Below, piece by piece: positions 34,000 to 47,327 of a stretch of DNA of 64,000 nucleotides. The notes below the pieces were generated by a model. That model was not told the origin of the DNA, ran no database searches, and worked only from the letters and a program-made list of their open reading frames with translations. Position 1 is the stretch's first letter, and the number at the start of each line of letters is the position of its first letter. The stretch lies in the NCBI GenBank assembly GCA_037974665.1, contig CM075765.1, positions 8,539,501 through 8,603,500 on the forward strand. The letters are read 5' to 3'. Position numbers and translations under genes: made by a program. Origin of the DNA: Ehretia macrophylla (lineage: Eukaryota; Streptophyta; Magnoliopsida; Boraginales; Ehretiaceae).

Positions 34000-36600
34000 C
34001 AAGAATCTGAAAAATCCAACTAGCTTTTTTGTTCTCAACTGAAGAACAACCTTTCTTCATTCCACGAAATAGAAAGGGCTAGACTTTAAGATTAAGAACT
34101 GCTTCCCTGGCAATTAAGGAAATGGAAGAAAATTAGTCATGACAACAAATAAATCTAATAGAGTATCCTATTTGTTACAACTTATAAACACGTAGTACTA
34201 TAAAATTTCATTCTCTAAAACAATGAACCTCATTTCAACATACAACACAGTAAGATGTATGTCAAAGTTTTTATAATCAATAATGCATGTAATAAATTAA
34301 AAGTTTAGCTGGCTCATGAACAAGTTAGATATTTCTTTTAGGCTCTTTAATACTGATTATAAGTCTACTTGAAAACATACCTATCCACAAGTTGTTTAAA
34401 GGGTGTATGACCCTGTATAACCTGTAGTACATTTTGGTCAAAAGATAGGTAAAGTCAAAAAGGGCTAGAACATAATAGAATTTTAAAGCTATCATTCAGT
34501 TTTTGGACTTGAGTGGAAACATTAATAGCTTAATCATTTTGAACCACTGACATACATAGACCAAATTGATATCATAAACAAATTCAATTAGAAGGTGTTG
34601 AGTATCCTAATAGTAGCACTTGTAATGGCAATATATTAACGCCCAATAATTTGGTTAACCCCATTGCTCTTTTAGATTCAGGAACACCACCTCCTGTCAA
34701 TATGCTAAAAGAATGTAAATAAGTCTTTAGTATTTCGATTGTTAAGAAATTGCCAATAGTCAAGAGTTCACCTTTTTTGTACAGGAATATGAATTCTCAT
34801 TGATAAATGAATATACTTTTTCTTATGCTAACATATAACCATTGATTGAGATGAAAAGAAACAAAAAAATTTAAGTACTTCTAGCAGTACCAATGAAATG
34901 TTCTTTGATTGCAATAGTAAGCATTCACTTAACCACACTAGTTATTCATTCGTCCCTCTTAGCAGTTTACTACAACTTTTAGCCTGATGATAAAACAATA
35001 GTAGTCAACACCTCACAATTTGCTAAAAAGACAATCCTAGTATCCTATGCATTAAACATATTACTACCAAAGCAAATGCACACGAATCACTGACCACATG
35101 TCAAGAAAACATATGGAAATTTTAGATCACCTGCCCAAACAAGACATATCACTCTGCATTAGACGAAGAAAAACAATTTTTTTTGCTCAAAATACAATGA
35201 TATGACAGGCAATATATCAATATCTATAGTTAAGCATCTCAAGTTACATAATTAAAATGCTTTGTATAGTCAGTTTGAAGTGAAAGAAAATGGAGTTTTT
35301 CTAACGGTTGACAAGCCTATATCACTATTATCAAGTTACATAATTAAAAGCATTGAAAAATTTAGACAACAAAGGAGCACATATCTCTCAAATATCTCAA
35401 CCACTCTAAAATACCTCAATTTATGGAGTTGAAGTAGAACCTATCTTAGTTCTCCAAGCTACCAAACACAACCAAAAGAAACATTAACATCGAGTAGATA
35501 TTGTAGGTATTAACTTGGGCGGTTTATTATATAACTAATGATACTAATAGAATTAGCATTTTAACGAGCATGTATTCTATTATCTTTGCATACTTAAGTA
35601 ATAATCAGAAAATAAAGAAACAAGTTACATACAATATGACAAAATGAGAAACTGTACCTTTTATTTTCCCTCATACATTTCTCTTCTCGGTTTGTCCCTA
35701 ATCCATATAATACAAAGACTGAACATAAATTGCCATGGTGGAAACTATGAGATTTAACATTATGATTCAAACTTGAAACCGTTTATTAAAATTGGTCACT
35801 ACTCGACCATTACACCCGACTCTACCCCTAAACCTCAATTACTTTAGAGAGTAATCAATTCTTTGCATTTAACCATATTTCATCAAAATACACCTTTTTT
35901 CATCAACCTCTTCATAAATTAACCATCTTCCACTTCTTTAAAGTAGCTCTATTGTCAATTGTACATACACACACAATTACACAACGCACACATATAAAGA
36001 AAAAATTACCACATCAGAGGAAGCAAAGACCTAAGAGAAAAAGCATCTGACGAACAACAACAACAAATAGCGCGTGTAGATTGGTCGTTTCATTTCTCTA
36101 GATAACACTGCAAAAGTTTTATTCAAAGATTCTTTAACATATCAATGATTCTAGTGAATAAACAAAACTGAGCTTTAAAACTCAATATAACATTCATATA
36201 CAAAGAGAACTTACAGACATAACTTGCATTCATGAGCTCTAGGGATTAAGAAATATATACATATATACATATAAAATAGAGCAGCCAAATTAAAAATAAA
36301 TAAATAAATTAAGAGAACAAATTAAACATATACATATATACATATACGAGTTCAAGTTTGGGGTTTCAATTACCGAAATTCGAAACCTTCAAATTGGGAA
36401 CCCTAACTAACTGAACGGGGTTCCTAATTTGGGGTACCTGAAAAAGAAAAAAAAAGAATTAAGAAAACAAAATAAATATATGCATACATATATATATACA
36501 CACACACACACACATATATACATATATATATGTTTGATTTCATTTTTTTAAAAAAACTCTTGATATATATATATATATATGTGTGTGTGTGTATGTGTGT
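34000..36600. other. Interior of the CACTA element
   Basis: AT-rich DNA with TA/CA simple repeats near 36240-36340 and 36475-36620. No open frame of useful length and no recognised host gene fragment. A captured, decayed gene cannot be excluded. Confidence 0.4.
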
Positions 36601-36824
36601 GTGTGTGTGCGCGCGCAGATCTAGGTGATTAAGGAGTGGAAATGGGAGAAGGGTGGGGGTATGGGCGGACGCGGTGGTGCACCATTGTGATGCAAGGGTG
36701 GAGGAGAACGGGTTTGGGGTGGGGGGTAATGGTGGCTCTGGTGTGGGGGTGAGGAAGGGTTTTTTTGGCTGAATAAGAAAAATTAAAAACGGGGGTTGGG
36801 GGGAGTTGTATTTTCAATTGAAGT

Positions 36825-36862
36825 ACTTTTAGCAGCGGTTATGGGGAACCACTGCTAAAAGT
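36825..36862. repeat. Inverted repeat in the CACTA right subterminal region
   Basis: ACTTTTAGCAGCGGTT (36825-36840) pairs with AACCACTGCTAAAAGT (36847-36862) with one mismatch across a 6-base loop. It mirrors the hairpins at the left end. Confidence 0.85.
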
Positions 36863-37214
36863 AGAATTTTCGTGACAGTTTCTTAGAATCGTGGCTAAAA
36901 GGGGACTCCTGAACTGCCGCGAAAAATGAATTGTAAAATACAATTCGCAAAAAAAGTGTCGCCGATGTTCGTATTTTTTGTAGTGTGTGCTTGTCATCAC
37001 AAAATCATATCAAAGCTAAGTTTGGACGAGTTTGTATTACTGAAAAGTGGGATTTTTCAGTCATCAACGTTTCTCTAGGTAGTTTCATTTATGACATATT
37101 GTTGTTGCTTAGTTTCAAGAAGTCAGAAATTCACAATGTTTCTTCCATCAAACCTTTAAAAGGAGGACGTGGATAAAGGCACATTGATTTTCCTCCTTCA
37201 GTCAATTAAAATTA

Positions 37215-40200
37215 GTGGGTTATTTTGTTTCAGACCCCTTCACTTCTTATAAAAGTGTGACTGAGACCCTAAACTTTCTTGAAAATGAGGCACAAACCCA
37301 TTCTGTTAAGTGTCTGTGAACTTTTCTGTTAAATACCTTACAATTGACTGTTCTGCCCTGAGACAACACATATGGAAATATAGTATCCAAAACAAACACT
37401 TGCTTTGTTCTCAATTTGTATATTAAAAAGCAATTACGCAGTAATTAATTTAAACTGAATTGTTTCACCATAATATTAATCAAATAGCACTAAAATACTA
37501 TCCAACAAAGTCTAATTATTTTCTTGCAATAATTTATCAAGAATAAATTGACTGAAAACTCCCAAGACTCGCCAAAAAATCTTCTTTACTAACCTCCGTC
37601 ATCAACAAATTCTGAAAAACCCAAAAAGAGAAAAGTCAATAGAATAATGAATTAGATAGAATCAGAAAAATATAATAAATAAAAGTTAAGAATAATGTAT
37701 TACACTTATCTATTGCATGTTTAAAAGATGATATATAAACACCCTATGTAACACCCCGATCCCTCTCGAGACCGGGAGTTCTATCAATCGATCTAATCAC
37801 AACCCAAACCAAACCCGGGCATAATTTTTAGGGAAAACGGACGGAGTCTCCCCTGTTTCTAGGCGAAATGTAAAACCTGCGATAGCATATAAGTGGACCA
37901 ATACCATGTCCAAACATTCAAAACCACCTCAAGGCCATCCGAGCCTCGCTTCTTAACAATTTAAACTCAGCAAGTATACATACATTTCCAATTTAAAAGC
38001 TAACCTATCTCTTTTCATTTTTGACAAGTACATTCGAACTAGATGGTTAACCATACTAAGCTACTGCATAAAATAAACTATCATGCCATTCTAACTCTTT
38101 TCCTTTGGACATTACAGACATGCATTGAAGTTAAGCTATGCTAACTAATTACATAAACTAGCTTATCAATTCACCTCAGCTACTTAGCTAAATTTAAATT
38201 ACATTTCTTTTGACAATAAATACAAACAACATATGAACATACATCTTTACAAACTTCGACACTCAAGCCACATAGGCACGCAAGACAACTCTTCAGGCAA
38301 CGAACTTTCACGAAATCACGAACTTTCCAGCTAACATGACATTTCCTGAAATGTGGTGGTGAGGAGTGAGTATACACAACACGTATACTCTATGACGGCG
38401 AGACAGATATCGAATTGGAGAGAAAGAAAGTAGTGAAATGCAAATAAGACAGTTAAGCAATATAACTGATAAATAAGCAATCAAGACAAACAATCAATAC
38501 AATAAGCAATTACTGAAAGCATTAACACAACTATTCAAAGGTATACCACACTCTGAAGGCTATGGTTCACTCATACGAGCAATGTACCATTTCACGAGCG
38601 ATACATCAATCTCGAGCTTGATGTTGATAACGATGACAATAAGCGCACAACCACCTTATAACACTAGTTTGGAATACCCCGGAAGTATCCATCAATCTAC
38701 GACCCAAATCTCCTTGGGAGGTAACCCAAGCGAGAAGAGGGAAATAGCTATGGAGCTAGAGCAACCAACACTGGCAACCCGAGGCTACCTAGAGAGGCCC
38801 ATCACTCACGCACTGATACTATACAATGCAAGACTCGATACAAGGCGATAAACGAGCGATAGCACAACAATACAGAATAGAGGAGATAAACGAGATATCA
38901 AGCATTATCAACAATTGTTAAACATTTCAATCAATAATCAACTCTAACAAGCGTAATAAGCATTAACAAGCATTTACAATCAAACAAGTAACAAGAACAA
39001 CACCAACTAACATTATCAAGCAATAACAAGTATTCTATAGGCATTATAAGCATTCTATAGGCAACATAAGCATTCTATAAGCAATATAAGCATTCTATAA
39101 GCAATATTCTATGAAAACACACAAAATCATGAAAATGACCCCAACTTACCAAACTCTACTACTTTCAAACGAGCCACGAGTTTTGGAAACCGACTTCACC
39201 AATCCTCCTAGGTCACTATAAGGCACGTCTAAAGACCCCGAAACCCTACTTAACCCTGGAATTCACGCAAAGTCCCGATTTCTCCCTTTGCTCGTTTGAA
39301 CTACAACTATACTAACGAAACACCCAACCAATGCCATAATCGCACCAAAAGTGCTTCCATGACCTCCCGAAACAATGCCATCATGCAAAACGAGAAAATG
39401 CTAAACTCGACCTAAACGACCCCGACTTTCACCAAGGCGTTTTTCTCATTTTTTCCATTACGCAACCTAAACAAATCATGCATTTAGGCATTCTAGCATA
39501 CCTAGCACCTTTTCACATCAACAGACAACATAACAACGCAACATTATCATTTCAAGGGTTTACTATTCACAAAATACTATTCAACTAACAATTTATATTT
39601 CAATTTCATTATTCAACCGCAGAAAATGTTAAAAAACTATAAATACGTGTTCTACGATTGCTAGGGAACATACTTTAAGCAATGAAACGGACAAAATAAC
39701 AACCTACGGTTAAATCACAAAAATTAAAGTTTATGTTCAACACTTTCAAATGTGCAAATAACGATGAAACCCTCACCTTAGATGCTCCTAGACGCTAGGG
39801 AAACCTCGTAGGATGCCTCGGAAACCACCCCGTGCAAGCTCACGCGAAGATTTGATGATTTGTTTTGAAATTTTTTTCTTTCTTTTTCTCTTTCTTTTCC
39901 TCATGGCTTCAAGCCTTTCTTCTCTGTTTTTTCGTTTGCATTCTGCTTATTTAGGAAAAAAAAATGACAAGAAGTCAAAGGTCAAAGATTCGGTCAACCC
40001 GCTAAACCAAAACAGCTATGCGCGACCTTACGAAAACGGCCATAACTTCTTCTAGAAAACTCCAATTCACGAACGGTTTGAAGCCTCAGAAACTAGACTC
40101 ATAGAGCTTTCCAACCATATATAATTTGCTACCTAACTCTTCCCCAATTGGTTCAGATTTAATTCCAAATTTGACCCAAAATTTGACTAACTTAACATTG

Positions 40201-40826
40201 CATTTTTTTATTTCTAATCCCAAGTTTGCCTTTTATTAAATATTTCAAAAATTTCCACCTTGTCCTAGTTGGTCAATGTAGATGAAAAGTCAACTAGTTT
40301 GGTCAAAGAAGGTGAAAGGTCAATAAAATGCAATTTAAATGAACTTTAAATACTATTGAATACATGCCAGGTTCGGGGTATCACACCCTAAAATTATCCT
40401 CTATGAAAAACTACTTAGATTTGGACAGTAAAACATCAAATCTTTAAAATTAAGGCATATAGAGTGAATATTTACCTATTTTGCTTACAAGAGATAGTTG
40501 ATCGACAACATAGCTTGAGCAATTTCGTCTAGAATTACAAGATGTATGGGTTTGAAGAGAGAGTAAGAAAGAAAGAAAGGAAATGTAGGCTACAGTGAAA
40601 TAAAATGAAAGAAAGAGGTAAGTTTGACTTTGTAAAAGATGAAAGAAAAGGAAAAAGTGGAGAATTAATGATGTGGAAGGCTCAATGACATATTTACCCT
40701 TACTTTAACGTTTGATTTAACTGAACCCTTAACAGAAGGGGTCTATGTTGCACTTTTTTTTTATTATATATAGGGTCTAAGTCACACTTTTATAAGAATT
40801 CCAGGGGTCTGAAGCAAAAAAACTCC
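37215..40826. mobile_element. Non-autonomous terminal-inverted-repeat element K, split by a solo LTR
   Basis: Inverted ends of at least 55 bp match: TTCAGACCCCTTCACTTCTT at the left against TTCAGACCCCTGGAATTCTT on the reverse strand at the right, both followed by ATAAAAGTGTGACT. Candidate target duplication AAAATTA lies at 37208-37214 and 40827-40833. Without the solo LTR at 37747-40385 the element is about 970 bp. No transposase; superfamily uncertain (Mutator-like or other). Confidence 0.72.
37747..40385 (-). repeat. Solo LTR E1 (Gypsy, probably chromovirus Tekay-like)
   Basis: This 2639-bp sequence runs from TGTAACACCCCGATCC to GGGGTATCACA on the plus strand, with perfect 5-bp target duplication CCCTA (37742-37746 and 40386-40390). 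It is homologous end to end to E2 at 57330-59921. Minus orientation is inferred because the end reading GATCGGGGTGTTACA resembles LTR 3' ends next to primer sites. No internal region or coding sequence is present. Confidence 0.9.
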
Positions 40827-40833
40827 AAAATTA

Positions 40834-41182
40834 ATACATATATGAGCTATATATAGATTTTTTAAATGATATCCAACTTTTACAAAATACCTGAAAAATC
40901 TTTTTATCTAATGTACCATTATTGTATATTATATTCCTATAATGTTATATATATATATATATTTATTTAACAAAGTATAATTTTGTTTATTTGTAATTTC
41001 TTGATAGTTTAATTGGAAATTTATATAACCCTTATTCATTAACAACATCAAAATTTCGTGCTTCATCAAAGTCATTGAACATTCCCAGAATTTAATTTTA
41101 TAATTGAAGCCCTAGATGCATCACCCATAAGTCCCTAATATATGAAGTGTGTCAAGTTTCATTATATTGTAAAAGAAAGAAA
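40834..41182. other. Short intergenic spacer
   Basis: AT-rich DNA including a TA repeat near 40945-40965. No gene seen. Confidence 0.5.
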
Positions 41183-41187
41183 AAGTT

Positions 41188-43901
41188 TGTCACGCCCCAA
41201 CTCGATCCCTCCTAAAACCAAGTTAGCATGCGACGAAATTTCGGCATGGTAACGACTATAATATAGCCCAAAACACAAATTTAACATGCACAAACAATTT
41301 ATATAGCAACAAACAACCAAAACATTCAACCACAAGTAAGCCAAATGTACATTCGTGGGCCTCCACAAACAATCCAAGGTATATGTCGTCCGTCACAACC
41401 AATTCAACATCATAATAAGGATACATGATTTCAAAGTAAACTACATAAGCCTAGCAATATATACATACAAAAGGAGACTTATGAATTTACAACAAAATTC
41501 TCCAAACTTCCCAACTTTAAAGTAATCAACTAGCATATATACTAGAATACCAAGAGTCTTTAAACATTAGATAAGACAACATAGATCCAAGGTAACATAT
41601 ACAACATCTACAAGCAATCAAGCCTCGGGCTTATCCACATGATCTATAGGCACATATTCCACGTACACTACATCATGCTCACATGAAATATTAGCAAACG
41701 GGGTGAGGGGGGAATACAAGGGAAGGTTTTGAAAAGCCTTTTTAACTTTGAAATTGCCTTTTGAAAACATGCCTTGAACATTAAGATGTAACAAGCATAA
41801 ATAAAGCGAGAATTGTAAAGTAAATAACCACGTAGTAACAATAGTAATAAGAACAGTTATTCCAAGTAAGATCAAAGCTTGACACCGCTTACATACTCGT
41901 GCACAAGTTCGTGGTAGTCATGTCAATACAGTGACGACCTCGGCCATCCGGAGTGACACAACGCTAACAATTGCATGAAAACATTCGCATCAAGACCGGG
42001 TTAGTCATGCCAATACACCGATGACCTCGGGCCGCCCGGAGTGGCACGATGCTACCAATTATATGAAAACACGTGTACAAGACCGTTGTAGTCATGCCAA
42101 TACACCGACGATCTCAGACCGCCTGGAGTGACATGACGCTACTACCAACTTCCAATGCCATGGTAGTCATGCCAATACACAGACGACATTGGTCATCCGC
42201 AGTGATACAACGCTACCATGACCCGCTTAACATTTGCATGCATAAATACTCATTTAACAATTAATTTTCACACTTCAACGCATTAGAACACTTACCTTTC
42301 AACACTTTAATAACATGTAGAATACATTAGCTAAACAGTCATATGCTTTACTCCCTCAATAAATTCCAATAACCTTGACTCAAACTCGAGCTTTAATTCC
42401 ACATTCAACACAAAAGTTCAAACAATACTTAGTTCAACTTTAACAACACAAAACTCAAGCATCAACCATATAACCAAGCACTTAGATCACATTTAGCATG
42501 TACATCTCATCTTCATCTAAACTAACCACATTAACACTAATAAAAGACTTGACAACACATTTAATAACTAAATAATTCAAACAACATTTATTTCAACTAC
42601 TAGCAACAATTCAACCAACTTTCTTGCACATATTACACAATATCGCAACCAAACAACCCCGAACAATGACCTAGCATCAAAGCAACATAGCAAGCATTAC
42701 TACATGACCAAGGCAGCCCAAAAGGTCCACCAAGACAAGCTTTAACAACTCATGCAAAGCAAAAGAACAAAAGCAACATTACAACTACTTTCAACACAGA
42801 AACATTAGCAATTTAACATGATTCTTCTAATCAACCGTGGCTCTTTACCTACCCACATTTTTACCTAAAAATTAGAAGTCATATGAACCAAATTATGGAG
42901 CAAAACAAGCATCCTAATAGCTGCACAAAACTGCCCAAAGAGGGAACCCCAAACACCCAAAAAAAAAAACTGAAATTTCAGCCAACCTTTTTCCCCCAAT
43001 TCTTACACCTTTTTTGCAATACCAAGCTAATTTTCTATGCTAGAAGGATGTGTGAACATGTATAGACTTCATATGCATGCTAGGAATCAAGATTTCACCA
43101 AAATATAGCCATACTATTCTTCAAATGACTCAAACAATACAACTATACCAACATATGTTCTACACAAGTTAATAATCAAGAAATAGGTTCTCTAAGACCT
43201 AATTAGCAAGAATCAAACGTAGTATTAGCAATATATAACATAAATAATGAACTTTGAAAACATAGTTAAAAAAAGTCCCTCACCATTTTTTGCAAAATAA
43301 TTGAAAAAGGAATTGGTAAAAAGGCAAAATGCGCTAAGACGAGTCAAAATGTTTGGTTTGGCCCTTGGTTCCACTCCTAACACCTTCTTTTAGCTAAAAT
43401 GACACAAAAATCACTATTCACCAAACCCTTGGTGTGCTCGGCTGAATGAAGGAGGAGAAGCTTTTTGTACAATTTTTTTTAATGTTTTTAGCTTAAATAG
43501 AAGAAGAAAAATGGTCAAAGCTTGGTCAAGCAAAGTCAAACGCAAATTAAAAGTCCAAAAGTCTAAGTTATCAACTTATTTCACTTCTAATTAAATTCTA
43601 ATATTCTAATAAGTATCTACAATGATAAAATATTAAATTATACTTGGTTTTAACTAGCATACGAAATTTTAATCCTACGTCACCAAAGAATACGAAAAGA
43701 CACCAATTAACATTTTAATTGTATTTCAATTGCGCATTTGAACCAGTAAACATATGTAAATCATATTTTTGAACATATTAGATACTAAATTAAATAAACT
43801 CATAATTTTTTTTTCACCTAAAAGTCAGATAGACACGTTATTTGCTCATAAAAGTCAAATAAACATATAATTGCACATAAGGTCAAAATCGGGTCTTCAC
43901 A
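41188..43901 (-). repeat. Solo LTR G (Gypsy, probably chromovirus-like)
   Basis: This 2714-bp sequence runs from TGTCACGCCCCAACTCG to CGGGTCTTCACA with perfect target duplication AAGTT (41183-41187 and 43902-43906). No internal region is attached. A related LTR (H) starts at 63388. Minus orientation is inferred from the GTTGGGGCGTGACA end. Confidence 0.9.
41913..42230. repeat. Four imperfect tandem repeats (about 73-89 bp) inside LTR G
   Basis: The motif TAGTCATGCCAATACACCGA, followed by a CGCCCGGAGTGACACGACGC-like block, recurs near 41914, 42003, 42090 and 42163. Units differ at several positions. Confidence 0.85.
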
Positions 43902-44000
43902 AAGTTCCCCTTCTCTAGAGACACAAAGGAAACTAAGGGAAATCAATATCCTAACTTAACAAAGACGTTAATAAGATAAACCACAATGTTTCTTCTTTTT

Positions 44001-44208
44001 CTCTTGATCGAAAATATCAATGGATAGACATTGAAGTTATTACATAAAGAGAGCATCAAGGGATTACATCTTGGTAAGAATGGATCAATTTCCTCTCAAC
44101 GAGTTCTATTTGCAAAAAACATCATTGGAGTACTATCCAACTCTGAGCTGTATTATCCAGAGAGGTCAGAAGCATTTGTATAAGGGCTAAACTGAATGGT
44201 GTAGAGAT
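44001..44208. repeat. WAKL tail direct repeat, copy 1
   Basis: This 208-bp segment covers the end of the kinase reading frame and the 3' flank of the pseudogene. It recurs at 45220-45427, 1219 bp away, with about 90% identity by eye and no length change. Confidence 0.88.
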
Positions 44209-45820
44209 CTTTGGCTTCTACTCCACCATAAAGGTCAGTTCCTTCATTCTCAGCTATTAGGCTTGTAGTCTCCTAGTTAGCTTGTGGTTGTGCCCAAGCT
44301 TGTCTATTGAATTTCCTTAAACTTTCAAGTTCCATTGTCACTTCTGTCATTGTAGGCCTACTTTCACCATTCAAATGAAGACATCTCCTTACAAGTTGTG
44401 CAACTACTTGGACTTGGTCGAGTGATGCTTCCTTTACAACTCGAGGATTGAGAATTTGAAACAAACGATTCTCCTTCATGGAAATGATAGAAAAGACGGC
44501 CAAATTTCTTTCTTCTTGGCTTCTCTCCATATCTAAAGGTTTCTTCCCTATCAATAATTTTGCAAGAACCATTACAAATCTATATACATCGCTTTTCTCT
44601 ATCAATTGACTAGTATGGAAATATTCGGGATCTAAATAGCCTAATGTCCCTTGAACTAATGTAGTCACTTGAGTTTAATCCAAGGGGACTAATCTTGAGG
44701 CTCCAAAATCTAATATTTTGGCCGTGTAATAATCATCTAATAATATGTTTTCCAACTTAACATCCCTATGAATAATAGGCTTAGAAGCTGCTGAATGAAG
44801 ATAAGTTAGTACACCCTAGCTTCGATAGCTATCCTTAAATGATTCTCCCATGAGAGCCAAGATTTTCCACTGTTGTGAATATGGTAAAACAGAGTTCTAT
44901 TGGAAAAATATTCATAGAACTTCAACTTCTAAGCAACACCCCAAAAGTTTCACAACGTTTCGATGGTTGACTTGTGTAAGAATAACCATCTTATTAATGA
45001 ACTGTTCTATTTAACTCTTATCCATTATTTTGGACTTTTTAATTGTAACTACATGTTTATCAGGTAAAATTCCCTTGTATATTGTACCATATCCACCTCG
45101 GTCGAGAATTCTATCTTCTGCATAATTGTTGGTGGCTTTCTCTAGCTCTTTATTGTGAAAATCTTTGTTGATTCTACACTATCCTCATTTGAATTGATTT
45201 GTTGTTTCTGAAAAAAATTCTCTCGACCGAAAATATCAATGGATAGACATTGAAATTATTATATAAAGAGAGCATCAAGGGATTACATCTTGGTAAGAAT
45301 GGATCATTTTCCTCTCACCGAGTTCTATTCGCAGAAAACATCATTGAAGCACTATCTAACTCTAAGTTGTATTGTCTAGAGAGGTCAAAAGCATTTGTAT
45401 GAGGGCTAAATTGAACATTGTAGAGATTTTAACATCACTTTAAAAAAATGTTATACATTCTGAAAATTGATCTCGAAAACCTCTCATACCTAAAGCAAAA
45501 ATATAACCTTAGACCAAATGGCAGTGGTTTGATTACCATTTTGAGATTTATGAGCTTTGTAATAAAAACAATATAATCTAAGCAACATGAGTTCCTGCCT
45601 TAATGACTATAAGAGATGCACAAAATTACCTATGGACAACTTGATCACTAGAAACTCTGATTTTTTGCAAACGCAGCCTCGATCACTATCATTTCTGCCG
45701 TCACTGTAGTATCCATGTGGACAAGAACAATTAAAACCACTAGGGAAGTTGGTGCAAATTTTGCATGGATTGTTAGGATATGCACATTCATCAATATTTG
45801 GCAAAACAAGCAAAAGTAAC
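44090..45820 (-). pseudogene. WAKL pseudogene cluster (EGF exon and kinase exon debris)
   Basis: These are remnants of a second WAKL locus. An EGF-type exon lies at about 45620-45800 (NIDECAYPNNPCKICTN, then NCSCPHGYYSDG). A kinase exon lies at about 44090-45212, readable in pieces, with [16 protein letters not shown] and a C-lobe to WAQPQAN. The kinase part has stops and frame changes, including an early TAG after QPQAN (44273-44275) and a stop just upstream of the activation-segment piece near 44670. Conserved residues of the C-lobe are also altered (DVYRFVMVL for DVYSFGVVL). Exon 1 and the membrane segment are missing. A duplicated 3' tail at 45220-45427 suggests two WAKL copies fused by deletion. 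Confidence 0.85.
45220..45427. repeat. WAKL tail direct repeat, copy 2
   Basis: Second copy of the 3' tail. It lies between the EGF exon and the truncated kinase exon, exactly where the membrane-spanning start of exon 3 should be. Confidence 0.88.
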
Positions 45821-46039
45821 ACAATAGTTAGTTTGACCAACTTTGTTACGTTATGAATATTAAGTGATTATCTTATTTAAAAATTTAAATCGTTAAAGAA
45901 GGATTTGTTATATTTATTTATTACAAGATATTTTTTTTTAGCTTTACACGTCCACATAATTTTACAAAGGACTAGCGATTAGTTTTGAAACAAGAACCTC
46001 TAACATGATATTGCAATAGGTCACTTATTGTGGTCATAA

Positions 46040-46390
46040 TGTAACAGTTCATTTATTATGCTCCAAACTCTTCATCTATATATTCTTATCATTAATTAAA
46101 CTCATTAGTTCATTAATTGCCAAAAGAGTGGTAACTCTTCACATTATTGATGGAAAAATATGTATATATAGTGGGTTTTGGTCCCTAAGCTCAATCACTC
46201 ATGCATACAAAATATACACCATCACTCTAGAGTGTTTTAAGAGCTTAAAAGTGCCAAAACCAAAGAAAAATAGAAAAAGGAAGAAGGAGAAGAGCAATGG
46301 CCGAAGGTAAAATCCGATCCAGGCTTCTTAAATTGTGTGTTTTCCGATCCTTATTTTTTCTTACATTTTAGGGTCATATATAGTTTTACA
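46040..46390 (+). repeat. Probable 5' LTR of element I
   Basis: About 351 bp from TGTAACAG to TAGTTTTACA, with a TATATATAG promoter-like motif near 46160 and the primer site TGGTATGAGAGCC just inside. The right LTR is not visible, so the left boundary is tentative. Confidence 0.55.
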
Positions 46391-46405
46391 GTTGGTATGA
46401 GAGCC

Positions 46406-47279
46406 AATGCCCAACCTCTATCTTGCTTGTTTTCTCCATACATGAAACTCTATTCAAGAAATGTATATTTGCTGATTTTCAAAATTAAGAAGTTAAATAC
46501 CATGTATCTATGCATGAATCTTGACTTAGAAGCATAACGTACTTACAGAAAAATTATGGCATAAAACTAGGGAATTAAAACGAAAATTTCTTGAATCTGT
46601 CATTGCCATTCGAAGTGGTTCGTATGTAGTATATAGTCTTCTTGATAGTTAATGATATATATATTGAAGATGAACTCATGGTTACTGATTTGTTAATTGC
46701 ATGATAGATTCGTTAATTGCATGATAAAAAAATGATGTTAATCTCTGCATATTAAATGTAACATGGCTTTTGAAATTTAGGAATGAAATATGATAATGTT
46801 ATATTCTTCAAATAAAAGTCAAGAAAAAGTAGCAGGGTATGTGAGCCAAGAAAAGTTATAATTTTGAACTATAGAGGGCGTGAAATTGTTTGTTCCATAT
46901 GATCAGAAAGCTTTTGATAATGGAAATGCTTTCGGAATTCAGAGTGGACCAACTTTGAGCATAATCGACAAAAAAAAACATGTCTAGGATAAAGTTTCAT
47001 GTTTAATTATGCAATTTTGGTTAAATGCTCAAATTATGTTATTAATTTATGCTTTTAGAATGAGTTTATTTTTGTGCATAATATGTTTAATTATGCAATT
47101 TATGTTTTATTTATGAAAATTATGTTTACATATGATAACATATTATTTAGTTATAGATATTGTTAGATTATGTACAATTAAGGCTATTCTTATAAAATTA
47201 ATTTTATGCATAAAATTGTGAAATGACTAAACGATCCATATTATATTGATTAATTAGATATTAGCCACAATATCTTTAA

Positions 47280-47327
<48 letters not shown>

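Larger units (their letters stand above)
33517..36985. mobile_element. Non-autonomous CACTA (En/Spm) transposon
   Basis: This 3469-bp element has termini CACTACAAAAAAA at the left and TTTTTTGTAGTG at the right, and a perfect 3-bp target duplication TGT (33514-33516 and 36986-36988). These are hallmarks of the CACTA superfamily. Subterminal regions are GC-richer and full of short inverted repeats around GGCGGCGGTT or AGCAGCGGTT, as expected for transposase-binding sites. No transposase was found, so it would need an autonomous partner. The interior is AT-rich and of unknown origin. Confidence 0.92.

Noticed and set aside
36985-37176. A 63-codon plus-strand frame next to the CACTA element
   Set aside because: Too short, starts within the transposon end, and shows no recognisable domain; a stray exon cannot be excluded but is unsupported.
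38582-40055. Plus-strand open frames within solo LTR E1
   Set aside because: Low-complexity, no domain, and not kept open in the homologous E2 copy.
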